64,000 nucleotides of DNA from Lachnospiraceae bacterium (GTDB taxonomy: Bacteria; Bacillota; Clostridia; Lachnospirales; Lachnospiraceae), in the NCBI GenBank assembly GCA_017439665.1, contig JAFSIS010000044.1, positions 1 through 64,000 of the forward strand. The letters are read 5' to 3'. A program made the position numbers and the translations under genes. Below are positions 35,139-43,937 of this stretch, piece after piece (within the stretch, counting starts at the first letter, position 1; each line of letters begins with the position of its first letter). A model generated the notes under the pieces. It searched no databases. It saw only the letters and a list, made by a program, of their open reading frames with translations, and had not been told where the DNA came from.

Positions 35139-36113
35139 ATGAGTAATCGTAAAAAACTGCAGGATCTGACCATCCGTGACAATTTCATGTTCGCAGCAGT
35201 CATGACCCAGGAAGAGAACTGTAAACGCCTGCTGGAAATGGTGCTGAACATCGAGATCGAACGGCTGGAAATAAGCTATGAAAAGAGCTTTATTTACAAC
35301 CCTGAGTATCACGGCATACGCCTGGATGTCTATGCAAAAGGAGATGACAATACCCGCTATGACGTAGAAATTCAGATTGCCAGAGAGTATTTAGGTAAGC
35401 GTGTCCGCTATTACCACAGCCAGATGGATATGGATCTTTTACTTAGCGGCCATAGTTATGAGGAGCTGCCACAGACCTATGTGATCTTTATCTGTGACTT
35501 CGATCCCTTTGGGGAGAAGCGGTACTGCTATACCTTTGAGAACCGTTGCCTGGAAAATCTGGATCTGGGTATGGAGGATGAGGCAAGGAGTATTTTTCTC
35601 ACCACCAGGGGAGAGGATCCGGAGAGCGTGCCTAAGGAGATGAAAGAATTTTTAACCTTCATCCGGGAGGATACAGCGGCAGGTGACAGCCCATCAGAGG
35701 ATAAGTTCGTAAAACAGCTTCAAAAATCTATCCGTAGCGTCAAAAAAAGCAGAGAAATGGGGCATAGGTATATGTTGATCGAAGAGTATATCCGGCACGA
35801 AGCAAAAAAAGAAGCCAAGGAAATGGCCCAGGAGATGGCCGAAGAGATGGCCCAGGAGATGGCCCAGGAGATGGCCCAGGAGATGGCCGGAGAGATGGCC
35901 CGGAAGATGGCCCAGAAGATGGCTGAGGATACAGAGCTGAATGCCAAAAGACAGAGTATCCTGGAGCTTCTTGAGGATTTTGGCCCAATCAGTGACCAAC
36001 TTTATACCCGCATTATGTCTGAGGAGGACAGCCTTAGGTTAAAAGCTATGCATAAGAAGGCAGCCAGGGTTACCTCCCTGGAGCAATTCGAAGAATCGAT
36101 TTCCAATCTATAA
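35139..36113 (+). CDS. Rpn-family recombination-promoting nuclease / PDDEXK_2 transposase-like
   Basis: 324 residues after CAAAGGAGGAAAAG. The N-terminus 'LTIRDNFMFAAVMTQEENCKRLLEMVL' and the core 'GIRLDVYAKGDDNTRYDVEIQI' (Asp and Glu-x-Gln nuclease residues) are those of Rpn/YhgA-like PD-(D/E)XK proteins, which cut DNA and promote recombination in E. coli. The C-terminal region contains a run of EMAQ/EMAE repeats (about 228-265) predicted to be a long helix. These genes are often multicopy and accessory in Clostridia. Confidence 0.85.
   Translation: MSNRKKLQDLTIRDNFMFAAVMTQEENCKRLLEMVLNIEIERLEISYEKSFIYNPEYHGIRLDVYAKGDDNTRYDVEIQIAREYLGKRVRYYHSQMDMDLLLSGHSYEELPQTYVIFICDFDPFGEKRYCYTFENRCLENLDLGMEDEARSIFLTTRGEDPESVPKEMKEFLTFIREDTAAGDSPSEDKFVKQLQKSIRSVKKSREMGHRYMLIEEYIRHEAKKEAKEMAQEMAEEMAQEMAQEMAQEMAGEMARKMAQKMAEDTELNAKRQSILELLEDFGPISDQLYTRIMSEEDSLRLKAMHKKAARVTSLEQFEESISNL
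35819..35930 (+). repeat. In-frame 12-bp repeats in the Rpn-type gene
   Basis: GAGATGGCCCAG and variants (GAGATGGCCGAA, AAGATGGCC...) recur about nine times, coding EMAQ-like tetrapeptides. Most copies are identical, so unit number should be prone to slippage without breaking the frame. Confidence 0.8.
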
Positions 36114-36202
36114 CACTGTCTGTAAGACGAATCTAAAGCCATACTGAAACACGTCAATTTATAATCACAAAAGGGCAGAGGAATTCTAAAACAACGATTA
36201 CA

Positions 36203-36652
36203 TCAACTCCTGCGCTTTCCATATTTCTCCCTTGCAAATTCATAGGATTCCTGGATCATCAGCTTAAACTCTTCAAAGGTTTCATCAGATGGATTCAGGA
36301 CGCAGACCCAACCCATCCAGGCATAAACCGGATGGGGAAGGATACAGTCCAGAGCAGTAAAATCAATATTCATAGCAACGGTTTTACCAGCAGCAGGACG
36401 CTTGGGGATAGAGCCAAAACGATCAAGAAAGGTTTCTTTTCTAAGGCCAATATTAATCCGGTATACTCCGTCTCGGTTAAGCCTGGAGGCCTTATCGTTC
36501 GCACCATCTTTTTCCTTGATGGTCAATACATAAACACCTCGTTTCAGCCTGTTTCCGGGATTATAGAATATTCCCCGTTCACCCCAGCTTTCCATCAGAA
36601 CTACGTCCTCAAGATTAGATAAACAGTAGGAAAGAATGTTATCAGTAGTCAT
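36203..36652 (-). CDS. DUF6194 family protein
   Basis: 149 residues. The family pattern is clear: ILSYCLSNLEDVVLMESWG, 'YVLTIKEKDGANDKASRLN', GVYRINIGLRKETF and a C-terminal CILPHPVYAWMGWVCVLNP followed by EFAREKYG. The function of the family is unknown. Its start overlaps the stop of the upstream gene (36649), so the two are translationally coupled. Its first 45 residues are nearly duplicated in the chimeric gene at 34176. Confidence 0.75.
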   Translation of the reverse strand: MTTDNILSYCLSNLEDVVLMESWGERGIFYNPGNRLKRGVYVLTIKEKDGANDKASRLNRDGVYRINIGLRKETFLDRFGSIPKRPAAGKTVAMNIDFTALDCILPHPVYAWMGWVCVLNPSDETFEEFKLMIQESYEFAREKYGKRRS

Positions 36653-36948
36653 GCTTTTTCCTCCAGATAAAAAATTTTCATGTCCCCATTTTCTAAAGCA
36701 TAGCAGTATTGCGTAAATTCATTCAGTTGGTAAATTTTTTCTAAGGCTACTTGTGCAGCCTCCAAAGATTGCCAGCAAATTAATTCCACCCACTGGTCGG
36801 ACTGTGTGTCTTTAGTAAGTACGCGGGAGATGAAGCCGTCAATTTTCTGCTGTAATGCGGTATTGAATTGTTCAGATAGTAAAAGAAGCTGTTCTTCAGA
36901 GGTCTCTGGTTTTACTTTTAGAATAATCATTTCTACAATTTTTTTCAT
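36649..36948 (-). CDS. Small alpha-beta barrel (antibiotic biosynthesis monooxygenase-like) protein
   Basis: 99 residues from ATG 36948 (GAAAGGATACACAC upstream), starting MKKIVEMIILKVKPETSEEQLLLL. The pattern of a strand, long helix, then 'GFISRVLTKDTQSDQWVELICWQSLEAAQVAL' is that of ABM-type dimeric ferredoxin-like barrels. Catalysis is not certain, since such proteins include many non-oxygenases. It leads a two-gene leftward operon with the DUF6194 gene and is divergent from a WYL regulator that probably controls it. Confidence 0.65.
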   Translation of the reverse strand: MKKIVEMIILKVKPETSEEQLLLLSEQFNTALQQKIDGFISRVLTKDTQSDQWVELICWQSLEAAQVALEKIYQLNEFTQYCYALENGDMKIFYLEEKA

Positions 36949-36992
36949 GTGTGTATCCTTTCTTTTGTTAATAAACGTCTTGTGTTTCATTG

Positions 36993-37036
36993 GTGACACT
37001 GGTATAGTATCATCAAATGGTGACAGATATTGTCAC
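36993..37036. promoter_or_regulatory. Operator sites between ABM-like gene and WYL regulator
   Basis: GTGACA-gatat-TGTCAC (37020-37036) is a perfect dyad, and another GTGACA half-site lies at 36993-36998. They sit in the divergent control region, over the likely leftward promoter. The WYL regulator is the obvious candidate to bind. Confidence 0.5.
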
Positions 37037-37118
37037 TATTATTTAAAGAAAATACCGATTAAATTTTTTTTGAAGAGACTCAGAAGAGAGTAGAGATTTA
37101 TAGTGGAAAATATCAGCC

Positions 37119-38066
37119 ATGTCCAAAGCACAAAGATTGATAGAAATGATGATTACCATAAATGCAAAACGAAAATTTACAGTAGGAGAGCTGGCAGAGG
37201 AATTTGGAGTTTCCAAACGTACCATATTACGGGATCTGCATAAGTTAGAAGAGGCTGGTTTTCCGCTCTATTCGGAGGTAGGGGCAGCGGGTGGTTACCG
37301 TCTGCTCAAGGAGAGGATTCTTCCGCCGATTGCTTTTTCGGAAAATGAGGCTAAGGCTGTATTTTTTGCTTGTCAGGCCTTGCAATTTTACCGGGATTTG
37401 CCCTTTGAAGAGGAAACCCTTTCTGTAACCAAAAAATTTTTGAATTGTCTGTCACCGGATATGCAGAATACCATTATGCAAATCCAGAAACGTCTGGTGT
37501 TTTGGACTCCTGACAGACATCGGAAGTCTCCCTTATTAAAGCAGATATTTCATTTGATTCTTGCGGAAAATACTGCTACGATCCGTTATGTATCTGCCCA
37601 CAAGGAAAGCTTGAGAACCATCCGGCCTCTGGGACTGTATGCCATGAATGGACTATGGTACTGTCCTGCATATTGTATGGAAAGTAATCAGATCAGAGAA
37701 TTTCGTGTGGATCGGATCCAGGACATTTTGGAAGAAAAATCCTATGAGGCAGAAAATTGCCCTGTTCCGGATTCTATTCAGGAATATTTATCCCATCTGG
37801 AGGAAGGAAAGGATTGCCGGGTAAAACTCCGGCTGACTGCAATGGGAGTAAAACGCTGTGAAACAGAATTTCTTCTGGCAAGAGGGTTGCAGATCCTGTC
37901 GGATGGATCGGGATGGATTGAATTGGACATTCGGGAGGCTACATTGGACTGGTTGGCTGATTATTTGCTTTCTTTAGGAAATCATGCTGTAGTTTTGGAG
38001 CCGGAGGAGCTTAACCTTCGAATAAAAAAGAAAGTGGAACTGCTGTATAGGCAGTATTGTGAATAG
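37119..38066 (+). CDS. YafY-type transcriptional regulator (HTH + WYL domain)
   Basis: 315 residues. An HTH_11 winged helix at the start (KFTVGELAEEFGVSKRTILRDLHKLEEAGFPLYSE) is followed by a WYL domain (about 135-205: ATIRYVSAHKESLRTIRPLGLYAMNGLWYCPAY ... FRVDRI) and a C-terminal WCX region. Family members bind small ligands or nucleic acid and often repress a divergent operon. Here the divergent ABM-like/DUF6194 operon and the dyad at 37020-37036 are the likely targets. Confidence 0.88.
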   Translation: MSKAQRLIEMMITINAKRKFTVGELAEEFGVSKRTILRDLHKLEEAGFPLYSEVGAAGGYRLLKERILPPIAFSENEAKAVFFACQALQFYRDLPFEEETLSVTKKFLNCLSPDMQNTIMQIQKRLVFWTPDRHRKSPLLKQIFHLILAENTATIRYVSAHKESLRTIRPLGLYAMNGLWYCPAYCMESNQIREFRVDRIQDILEEKSYEAENCPVPDSIQEYLSHLEEGKDCRVKLRLTAMGVKRCETEFLLARGLQILSDGSGWIELDIREATLDWLADYLLSLGNHAVVLEPEELNLRIKKKVELLYRQYCE

Positions 38067-38165
38067 ATGATAATCCTTTAACCCAAACAAATAAATTTAT
38101 ACAAAACAGATTTTGGTACGAATTAACGATGAAGGAACCAGATGGTTGCAATAAACCATAAAACT

Positions 38166-38212
38166 AAAACAGGAGCTCAAATCCAAGTTGCAGATTTGAG
38201 TTCCTGTTTTTT
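38166..38212. terminator. Bidirectional terminator
   Basis: AAACAGGAgCTCAAATC and GATTTGAGtTCCTGTTTTTT form a long stem with one mismatch, flanked by A and T runs. It serves the convergent WYL regulator and BlaR1-like genes. Confidence 0.85.
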
Positions 38213-40154
38213 ACTCTCCTTTAGAAATTCCCGGGAAAAAGTTCCAGAGCTCACTGTTATCCCCGGATAAATAATCATAGTCGCCTGTGGGAGTGCGGAA
38301 GGAAGCACAGCTGTCTGTGGCAGGATAGATGATTCCCACAGTACCATCGGCCCTGGTGAGATACATTTTATCGTAGAAGGGACAGGCGGAAGCCTCCTTT
38401 CCCATGAAAAAGGCTGTGGAAAAATACTCTTCAATATAGGCCAGGGCTTCCTTGTTGGTGGTTCGGTATACCTTATTTTCATAAGTCATTTCTGCCATTA
38501 CCAGATTGGTAATATCCTCCGGTTCAAAATAGACGGTGTCGGTATAAAGAGGTGGCAGCAGCAGATAATGATTCAGTCCATTTTCATCGGTGTAGCCAAT
38601 GTCCCCCAAGGTGCCGTATTGTCCACGCATAAGATCACTTACCGGGCCTTCCGGGGTCATGTAGGTGGCAGAACCATCGGCGGTCAGTCCATCGTAAAGC
38701 TCTACTCCTGTCAGATCATAGGCGATTTCAAATAAAGAATTATTCGTTACTTCATAGACATACATACCGGTATAATCAATAGGATGCAGATAGACCGTCT
38801 CCCCGTCTTCAGAGACAAAAATTTCACAATAGCTGTCTCCCTGGGTATAGTTGCAGCCGATGGGTTCCAGATCCACACTGCGGATCAGCCGTTCTTCATC
38901 CTTGGAGTAGACAAAAAGTCCAAAGTAGCCGCCGAAGATGATCCGGTGTTCATCTGCATAGTAAACGAAATATCCGTCTGCTCCTGTAGTGGCATCCAGA
39001 TCGATGACCGGCTCCATAACGAGGATAGGGCTCATATAATCACTGGTAGTATTGCTGTCCGTGCCGGGTACACCACCTGTCCGTCCTTCTGTGACCTGAG
39101 TTTCTTCGAAAAAAAGAAGACCCTCCTTAGATCCGGTCGAAGAACCACCATCAGAAGAAGGCACCTCACTTGTACCAAACCCAAGGATCAGAAAGGCAAG
39201 AAGAAAAATCCCCAGGACAGCGGCCAGACGTCCCGGCTGGTGAAAATGAAGGATATTTTTGATCCGTTTTTCCGTATCCGATTCCCCAAAGGCCAGCGGA
39301 CCGCCTAAGTTCGGACGCTGATTGGTGGAAAAGGACAGTAAAAGACTGCTGTATTCCTTTTTGAACTCATTGCCAAGAAGAGAGACCACTTTCTCATCAC
39401 AGCTCATCTCCATATCCCTTTGCAGGAAGAACCAGGATATCCAGACCAGAGGATTGAACCAGTGCAGGCCAAGGGCAAGGAAGGCAATCAGCTTGATCAG
39501 GTGATCGCCACGCCTGATGTGGTATTTTTCATGGGTCAGGATAAAATCCTGTTTTCTTTTCTCCAGACCATAGGGAAGGTAGATCCGGGGAGAAAAAAGC
39601 CCCATTACAAAAGGAGAGGAAATGTTTTCACATTCATAGATATTATGCCGAAGGAGAGTGGCCCTTTTTACCCGTTTATGCAGCCGTACATACTGATAAA
39701 GGCTGTAGCCCAGGAAAATGGCTATTCCTGCAATCCAGATCAATGCAGCAACCTTCCACCAGTGGGAAGTGATAGTCTCCATGGGGATATAGCTGGTTTC
39801 CTCAGAAGCATAGGTGTGAGCAGTCTGTTCTGAGGCTGTCTCACCATTCATGGCAGGTATGGCGGTAGTTGTAATCTGCTCATTGGGAAGGAATTCCACC
39901 TCTGAAGATGGGGGAGAAATATCGGACCGCTCAAGGAAATTAGACCAATACCGGACGAAATTAAATATACTGAAAGCAGAGCCAATGGATATCGGGCAGA
40001 GCAGACGGAACAAAACCACCATCCACAGCCAATAAGAGTATTTTTTCGGAAAACGAATCAGTGCAAGACGGATCAGCAGTACCGCAATAACGGCTATGGA
40101 TGCGGTCAGGCTCATTTCCAGGATTTGGTCAAAAAGCAAAACGAAATTATTCAT
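38211..40154 (-). CDS. BlaR1-type M56 membrane metalloprotease with non-penicillin sensor
   Basis: 647 residues from ATG 40154, six bases after AAGGAG. About four membrane segments are visible in the first 330 residues. The M56 protease motif is HEKYH in 'ILTHEKYHIRRGDHLIKLI' with the downstream acidic ligand in MSCDEKVV. After a last membrane segment (LAAVLGIFLLAFLILGFG) the outer domain of about 300 residues shows no penicillin-binding SxxK/SxN/KTG motifs; it contains strand-rich sequence (DGYFVYYADEHRIIFGGYFGLFVYSKDE). The protein should cleave or inactivate the BlaI-like repressor encoded just upstream in response to an unknown outside signal. Confidence 0.85.
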   Translation of the reverse strand: MNNFVLLFDQILEMSLTASIAVIAVLLIRLALIRFPKKYSYWLWMVVLFRLLCPISIGSAFSIFNFVRYWSNFLERSDISPPSSEVEFLPNEQITTTAIPAMNGETASEQTAHTYASEETSYIPMETITSHWWKVAALIWIAGIAIFLGYSLYQYVRLHKRVKRATLLRHNIYECENISSPFVMGLFSPRIYLPYGLEKRKQDFILTHEKYHIRRGDHLIKLIAFLALGLHWFNPLVWISWFFLQRDMEMSCDEKVVSLLGNEFKKEYSSLLLSFSTNQRPNLGGPLAFGESDTEKRIKNILHFHQPGRLAAVLGIFLLAFLILGFGTSEVPSSDGGSSTGSKEGLLFFEETQVTEGRTGGVPGTDSNTTSDYMSPILVMEPVIDLDATTGADGYFVYYADEHRIIFGGYFGLFVYSKDEERLIRSVDLEPIGCNYTQGDSYCEIFVSEDGETVYLHPIDYTGMYVYEVTNNSLFEIAYDLTGVELYDGLTADGSATYMTPEGPVSDLMRGQYGTLGDIGYTDENGLNHYLLLPPLYTDTVYFEPEDITNLVMAEMTYENKVYRTTNKEALAYIEEYFSTAFFMGKEASACPFYDKMYLTRADGTVGIIYPATDSCASFRTPTGDYDYLSGDNSELWNFFPGISKGE

Positions 40155-40183
40155 CATTTTCTCCTTAGGTATAGTCAAATAAT

Positions 40184-40549
40184 TTACTGTTTTTCTTCAT
40201 AGTCATCGATGATCTTCCGGATTCTTCTGGCTTCTTCATCCGAGATACCCCTCCCGTTTAAAAAAGCAGTAATAAAATGGGGCAGAGAGCCGCCAAAGGT
40301 ACGGTCCACAAAGGTGGCAGATTCGTTGGCCTGTGCTTTCTCCCTGGGGATCAGTACGCTGACAACGGCATTTTCATTTCTAAGATAGCCCTTTTCACTG
40401 AGCTTTTTGATGGTGGTGTAGGTGGTGGATTTCTTCCATCCCAGTTTTTCGTAGCACAGCTTCACCAGCTCACCGGAATTTATGGGAGCATACTCCCACA
40501 CAATGGACATAAATTTGTAATCACTGTCACATAAAGTGTCCTTTCCCAT
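40184..40549 (-). CDS. BlaI/MecI-family repressor
   Basis: 121 residues from ATG 40549; ATG 40555 is also possible but is too close to the AAAGGAGG site. The winged-helix motif 'SGELVKLCYEKLGWKKSTTYTTIKKLSEKGYL' is typical. The C-terminal part would form the dimer and contain the cleavage region. It lies 29 bp before the BlaR1-like gene in one operon and should bind the dyad at 40610-40640. Confidence 0.9.
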   Translation of the reverse strand: MGKDTLCDSDYKFMSIVWEYAPINSGELVKLCYEKLGWKKSTTYTTIKKLSEKGYLRNENAVVSVLIPREKAQANESATFVDRTFGGSLPHFITAFLNGRGISDEEARRIRKIIDDYEEKQ

Positions 40550-40609
40550 AATCATATCCTCCTTTCAGATAGATACTTTGACAGATGCGAAATAAAAGTC
40601 AGATCTATG

Positions 40610-40659
40610 GTAATAGACTAATATATTCATAGTCTATTACTATAGACCAAACTTGTCAA
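40610..40659 (-). promoter_or_regulatory. Promoter and operator of the BlaI/BlaR-like operon
   Basis: GTAATAGACT (40610-40619) and AGTCTATTAC (40631-40640) form a perfect dyad, with a third CTATAG half-site beyond. On the minus strand TTGACA (40659-40654) is 17 bp before TAGACT (40636-40631), so the -10 box lies inside the operator: simple autorepression. Confidence 0.7.
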
Positions 40660-40739
40660 TAGGACTATTGAAAAAAAGAAGAGTATGTTATGATAAAAAT
40701 GTAGTGTTATTCAGCCGGAAAAAAGAAGGGGACAGGTTT

Positions 40740-41186
40740 ATGTTGACAGGGAAAAAAGGATCGGCTTTACTTTCAACGTGTATCGTATTGGCCATGATCA
40801 CAGGATTGTTTCTGCAGTTTTCTTTCGGACCGAAGGGAGAGGCAAAAGCCGGTTATTTATGCTCCGCAATCAGCTGGAAATTGTTCCTTCCAGACATGAG
40901 CGACGTAAATCCGGAAAAGATTTTTCTGTACAAAGCATATTTGGAATCAAACTACCGGGATGGGGAATATCAGTTTTCCTGTTACGATATTGATGGAGAT
41001 GGTGGGTGCGAGCTTTTGATAAAGAAGAAAGATTCTGACAGAATATCCGCAGATATCATGAAGGTTCGGGGAAATGGATTAGAGGACATTTATGCAAAGA
41101 ATATTTTTAGTGGTTTTTTTGGCCAGCGAATGGAGCTTTTTGTATCTCGGAAAATTACTGATCAAAAAGCCCTATTTTCATTTTGA
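40740..41186 (+). CDS. Secreted protein with DxDGDG calcium-loop-like motif
   Basis: 148 residues from ATG 40740 (AAGGGGACAGG upstream). Residues 1-37 look like a signal peptide (LLSTCIVLAMITGLFLQFSF ... EAKA). The middle has 'SCYDIDGDGGCELLIKKKD', the calcium-loop type repeat seen in many Lachnospiraceae secreted proteins. The C-terminus is unusual (LFVSRKITDQKALFSF), and the last 95 bp overlap the start of the next gene in another frame, so the 3' end may be truncated. Its role is unknown. Confidence 0.5.
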   Translation: MLTGKKGSALLSTCIVLAMITGLFLQFSFGPKGEAKAGYLCSAISWKLFLPDMSDVNPEKIFLYKAYLESNYRDGEYQFSCYDIDGDGGCELLIKKKDSDRISADIMKVRGNGLEDIYAKNIFSGFFGQRMELFVSRKITDQKALFSF

Positions 41187-42780
41187 AGAGAGGGCAGTTT
41201 GTTCAGCTCTGAATGGGGTACTGCTCACAGTATTCAATATTTATATTGGAGAGTCGGCACCGGTGTTTATGCTGCTGGCGGCTCCTACGATTATTGTTAT
41301 TGAGCTGCTTTTGATGTCCCGGGATGATTTTTTCTCCTATCTGTATTACTGGGTCAAAATTTTATGTAACTTCATTTGTATTTACTGGCTGCTGGTATCG
41401 ATGATAGGACTCATCTCATCCGGACATGTTACCAGTGATACAATTTTTCCGCTTACCATTTTTTTCAGTGGCTGGTGGTGCTTTTTTCTCAGCAAAAATA
41501 CTGTTTATCCGATCAGAGAGCTGAAAGTTATGGTTCATGACAGAAGAAAAGGTTTTTTTCATTTTGCTTTTTTATCTGTCTGTTTGGTGACTCAGATTTT
41601 TTCAAGCCTTATTCTCAGACCTATTCTGGTAGATGGGCTGGTTGATATGGGACAGGTTCAGAAGATCTTCTTCGTGGAAATGTTTTTGAAAACATCTTTG
41701 ATCTTCGGAGCCGGTTATCTGCTGCTGTTCATGAAGGCAAGGGAGTTAAATGAAAAGGAAAATGTAAGGCTCCTTAGTCTGAGTCTGGAAAAGGAAGAGG
41801 ACTTCAGAAAGAGTACCTGGAAGGAGGCCATCCTGTCCTTTTATGTGAATATTACCGGTAACCAGATTCAGGAGGGCAGAGATTATTTCACCCCTTTTAT
41901 GTGGGAGAATGTAAATAATTATGCGGAAATGCTCCAAAAAATGGTGTTTTATTGTATACACCCTGAAGACAGTGCGGAATTCACGGCCATAAATATGATC
42001 AATAATATTGAAAAGAATCTGGAAAAAGGAAATAATTCGGCAAAGCAAAATGTGCGGATGTCCCCTAAGGAGATCCCGAGGATGTTTAAGCTTCCCAAGG
42101 GGCTAAGGGAACGGTACGAGAAAATGACCGAGGAGTGGGTATGGCTTAGGGTCAACTATGTTTATATAAGAGATTCGGCCACCCAGGATATATGTGCCTA
42201 TGTCAGTATCAGTGACATAAATGAGAAGATGAAAAAATCTGAGAAGCTGGTAGAGGATGCTACTATTGATAAGCTGACAGGGATTTATAATCGTGGAACT
42301 CTTGAACGTCTGATCGAAGCCAGAATAGCCTTTGCAGCGGAAAAGAAGATTCAGGCGGGGACCTTTATCCTGGTGGATGTGGATTATTTTAAAAGTGTAA
42401 ATGATCTGCTGGGGCATCCTGCCGGAGATGCCGCGCTGCAAAAGATTGCAAAAGCAGTAAAGGAAATCTTTCGGGCCGATGATATTGTAGGACGGCTGGG
42501 CGGAGATGAGTTCTGTATCTTTATCGACCATGTTACTGAGGGAGAACTCTTGAGAAAAAGGCTGGAAGAGATGAATGAAAGATGCAGGGAAGATTATCCT
42601 GTAGAGGGTAAGGAAACGATTCATTTATCGATCAGTATTGGGGCTGTAGCCTGCACACCTGAAATGAAAAGCTATGATGATTTATACAAATATGCTGATC
42701 TGGCTTTGTATCATACGAAGCAGAAGGGAAGAGATTCCTATACTCTGTACAGTGAATTGAAGGAAGGGGCGGCAGAGTAA
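41092..42780 (+). CDS. Membrane diguanylate cyclase (GGDEF)
   Basis: 562 residues. ATG 41092 follows AGAGGACATTT, a good site, although it overlaps the previous gene by 95 bp. Six or so membrane segments fill residues 1-220. A PAS-like region (about 235-390) leads to a GGDEF domain (about 395-555) with RLGGDEF intact and an RADD inhibitory I-site five residues before it. It should make cyclic di-GMP under product inhibition, affecting motility and surface attachment. No EAL domain is present. Confidence 0.88.
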   Translation: MQRIFLVVFLASEWSFLYLGKLLIKKPYFHFEERAVCSALNGVLLTVFNIYIGESAPVFMLLAAPTIIVIELLLMSRDDFFSYLYYWVKILCNFICIYWLLVSMIGLISSGHVTSDTIFPLTIFFSGWWCFFLSKNTVYPIRELKVMVHDRRKGFFHFAFLSVCLVTQIFSSLILRPILVDGLVDMGQVQKIFFVEMFLKTSLIFGAGYLLLFMKARELNEKENVRLLSLSLEKEEDFRKSTWKEAILSFYVNITGNQIQEGRDYFTPFMWENVNNYAEMLQKMVFYCIHPEDSAEFTAINMINNIEKNLEKGNNSAKQNVRMSPKEIPRMFKLPKGLRERYEKMTEEWVWLRVNYVYIRDSATQDICAYVSISDINEKMKKSEKLVEDATIDKLTGIYNRGTLERLIEARIAFAAEKKIQAGTFILVDVDYFKSVNDLLGHPAGDAALQKIAKAVKEIFRADDIVGRLGGDEFCIFIDHVTEGELLRKRLEEMNERCREDYPVEGKETIHLSISIGAVACTPEMKSYDDLYKYADLALYHTKQKGRDSYTLYSELKEGAAE

Positions 42781-42787
42781 AAATACA

Positions 42788-42820
42788 GGGAGTACCAAAA
42801 TCGGTACTCCCCTTCTTTTT
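42788..42820. terminator. Terminator between the GGDEF and rubrerythrin genes
   Basis: GGGAGTACC-aaaatc-GGTACTCCC followed by CTTCTTTTT. It serves the GGDEF gene and perhaps the convergent rubrerythrin gene. Confidence 0.8.
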
Positions 42821-42823
42821 AAT

Positions 42824-43369
42824 TTAATAATTGGATTTATGGATTTCGAAGTAGCTCTGAGGGTGTTTACATACGGGACAAACTTCAGGAGCTTTCTTTA
42901 CACCTACTACAATGTGTCCGCAGTTACGGCATTCCCAAATCTGAACATCACTCTTCTCAAATACCTGAGCAGTTTCTACGTTTTTCAGAAGAGCACGATA
43001 ACGTTCTTCGTGGGTTTTCTCGATCGCAGCTACTCCACGGAACTGAGCGGCCAGAGCAGTGAAGCCTTCTTCTTCAGCTTCCTTTGCCATACGGTCATAC
43101 ATATCTGTCCATTCCATGTTTTCGCCTTCTGCTGCATGAAGCAGATTTTCCGCAGTGTCACCAACCTCACCAAGAGCCTTGAACCATAATTTAGCATGTT
43201 CTTTCTCATTGGCTGCTGTCTCTTCAAACAGGGCGGCAATCTGCTCGAAGCCCTGTTTTTTGGCTACAGAAGCAAAATAAGTATATTTGTTTCTTGCCAT
43301 AGACTCACCTGCAAATGCTTCCCACAGGTTTTTTTCGGTTTTGGTGCCTGCATAAGGATTATTTCCCAT
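42824..43369 (-). CDS. rbr: Rubrerythrin
   Basis: 181 residues from ATG 43369 (GGAGGACACAAAA upstream). The di-iron four-helix bundle shows ExxH-type ligands ([11 protein letters not shown] and [11 protein letters not shown]). The C-terminal rubredoxin-like iron site is CRNCGH ... CPVCKH. It reduces hydrogen peroxide with NADH-derived electrons in anaerobes. The DUF134 regulator gene lies about 95 bp upstream, in the same direction. Confidence 0.95.
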   Translation of the reverse strand: MGNNPYAGTKTEKNLWEAFAGESMARNKYTYFASVAKKQGFEQIAALFEETAANEKEHAKLWFKALGEVGDTAENLLHAAEGENMEWTDMYDRMAKEAEEEGFTALAAQFRGVAAIEKTHEERYRALLKNVETAQVFEKSDVQIWECRNCGHIVVGVKKAPEVCPVCKHPQSYFEIHKSNY

Positions 43370-43464
43370 TTTTTGTGTCCTCCATTCCTTTATAAATAAT
43401 TTTAATAAAGCACGTATTATGTATTCTGGTGCACTGACATGTTGATAATTAGCATAACAGTACA

Positions 43465-43818
43465 CTAGTGCCGGCGGTTTAAGCGGTGTTTCTCGCAGCC
43501 ACCGCAGTCACAGAATTCCTCTTCACCTTCACAGAGACGATACTGACCGCCTTCGATTCTTATAGGATGTCCATCTACAAGAGCCAGGGCAATCTTGTGT
43601 CTGGCCTGAGTGTAGATCTGCTGTATAGTAGTACGGGCAACCTTCATAAATTCACCGCATTGCTCCTGGGAAAAGCCTTCCTTATCAATAATGCGGATGG
43701 TTTCGTATTCATCTATGGTAAGTGTCAGTGGTTCCTTTGAGGATTCCATATTCAGTGGGCCAAATTCGATGTAGTCGGGTAACTGACATACCTTTCTGGA
43801 TTTAACCGGTCTCGCCAA
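43465..43818 (-). CDS. DUF134 family DNA-binding protein
   Basis: 117 residues. I chose the TTG at 43818, eight bases after AGGAGG, because it gives the family start [16 protein letters not shown]; the GTG at 43827 would overlap the ribosome binding site. The helix-turn-helix is '[30 protein letters not shown]' and a C-terminal cysteine cluster is present (CDCGGC). Family members resemble sigma-70 region 4 regulators and often sit beside redox genes. It may regulate the rubrerythrin gene. Confidence 0.85.
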   Translation of the reverse strand: MARPVKSRKVCQLPDYIEFGPLNMESSKEPLTLTIDEYETIRIIDKEGFSQEQCGEFMKVARTTIQQIYTQARHKIALALVDGHPIRIEGGQYRLCEGEEEFCDCGGCEKHRLNRRH

Positions 43819-43937
43819 AAAAGCCACCTCCTAATCTAACGATATAGGTTGCAGAAAAGAAAAGACCATTTCCTGCATAATGTTATTTTATGCCTCTTTT
43901 TTGACATATGTCAATACAGCGGTAATGAAATTAAAGC

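Noticed and set aside
35694..35999. Antisense open frames in the EMAQ repeat
   Set aside because: Products are simple repeats (GHLLGHL, GPSLRPSP) that mirror the sense repeat.
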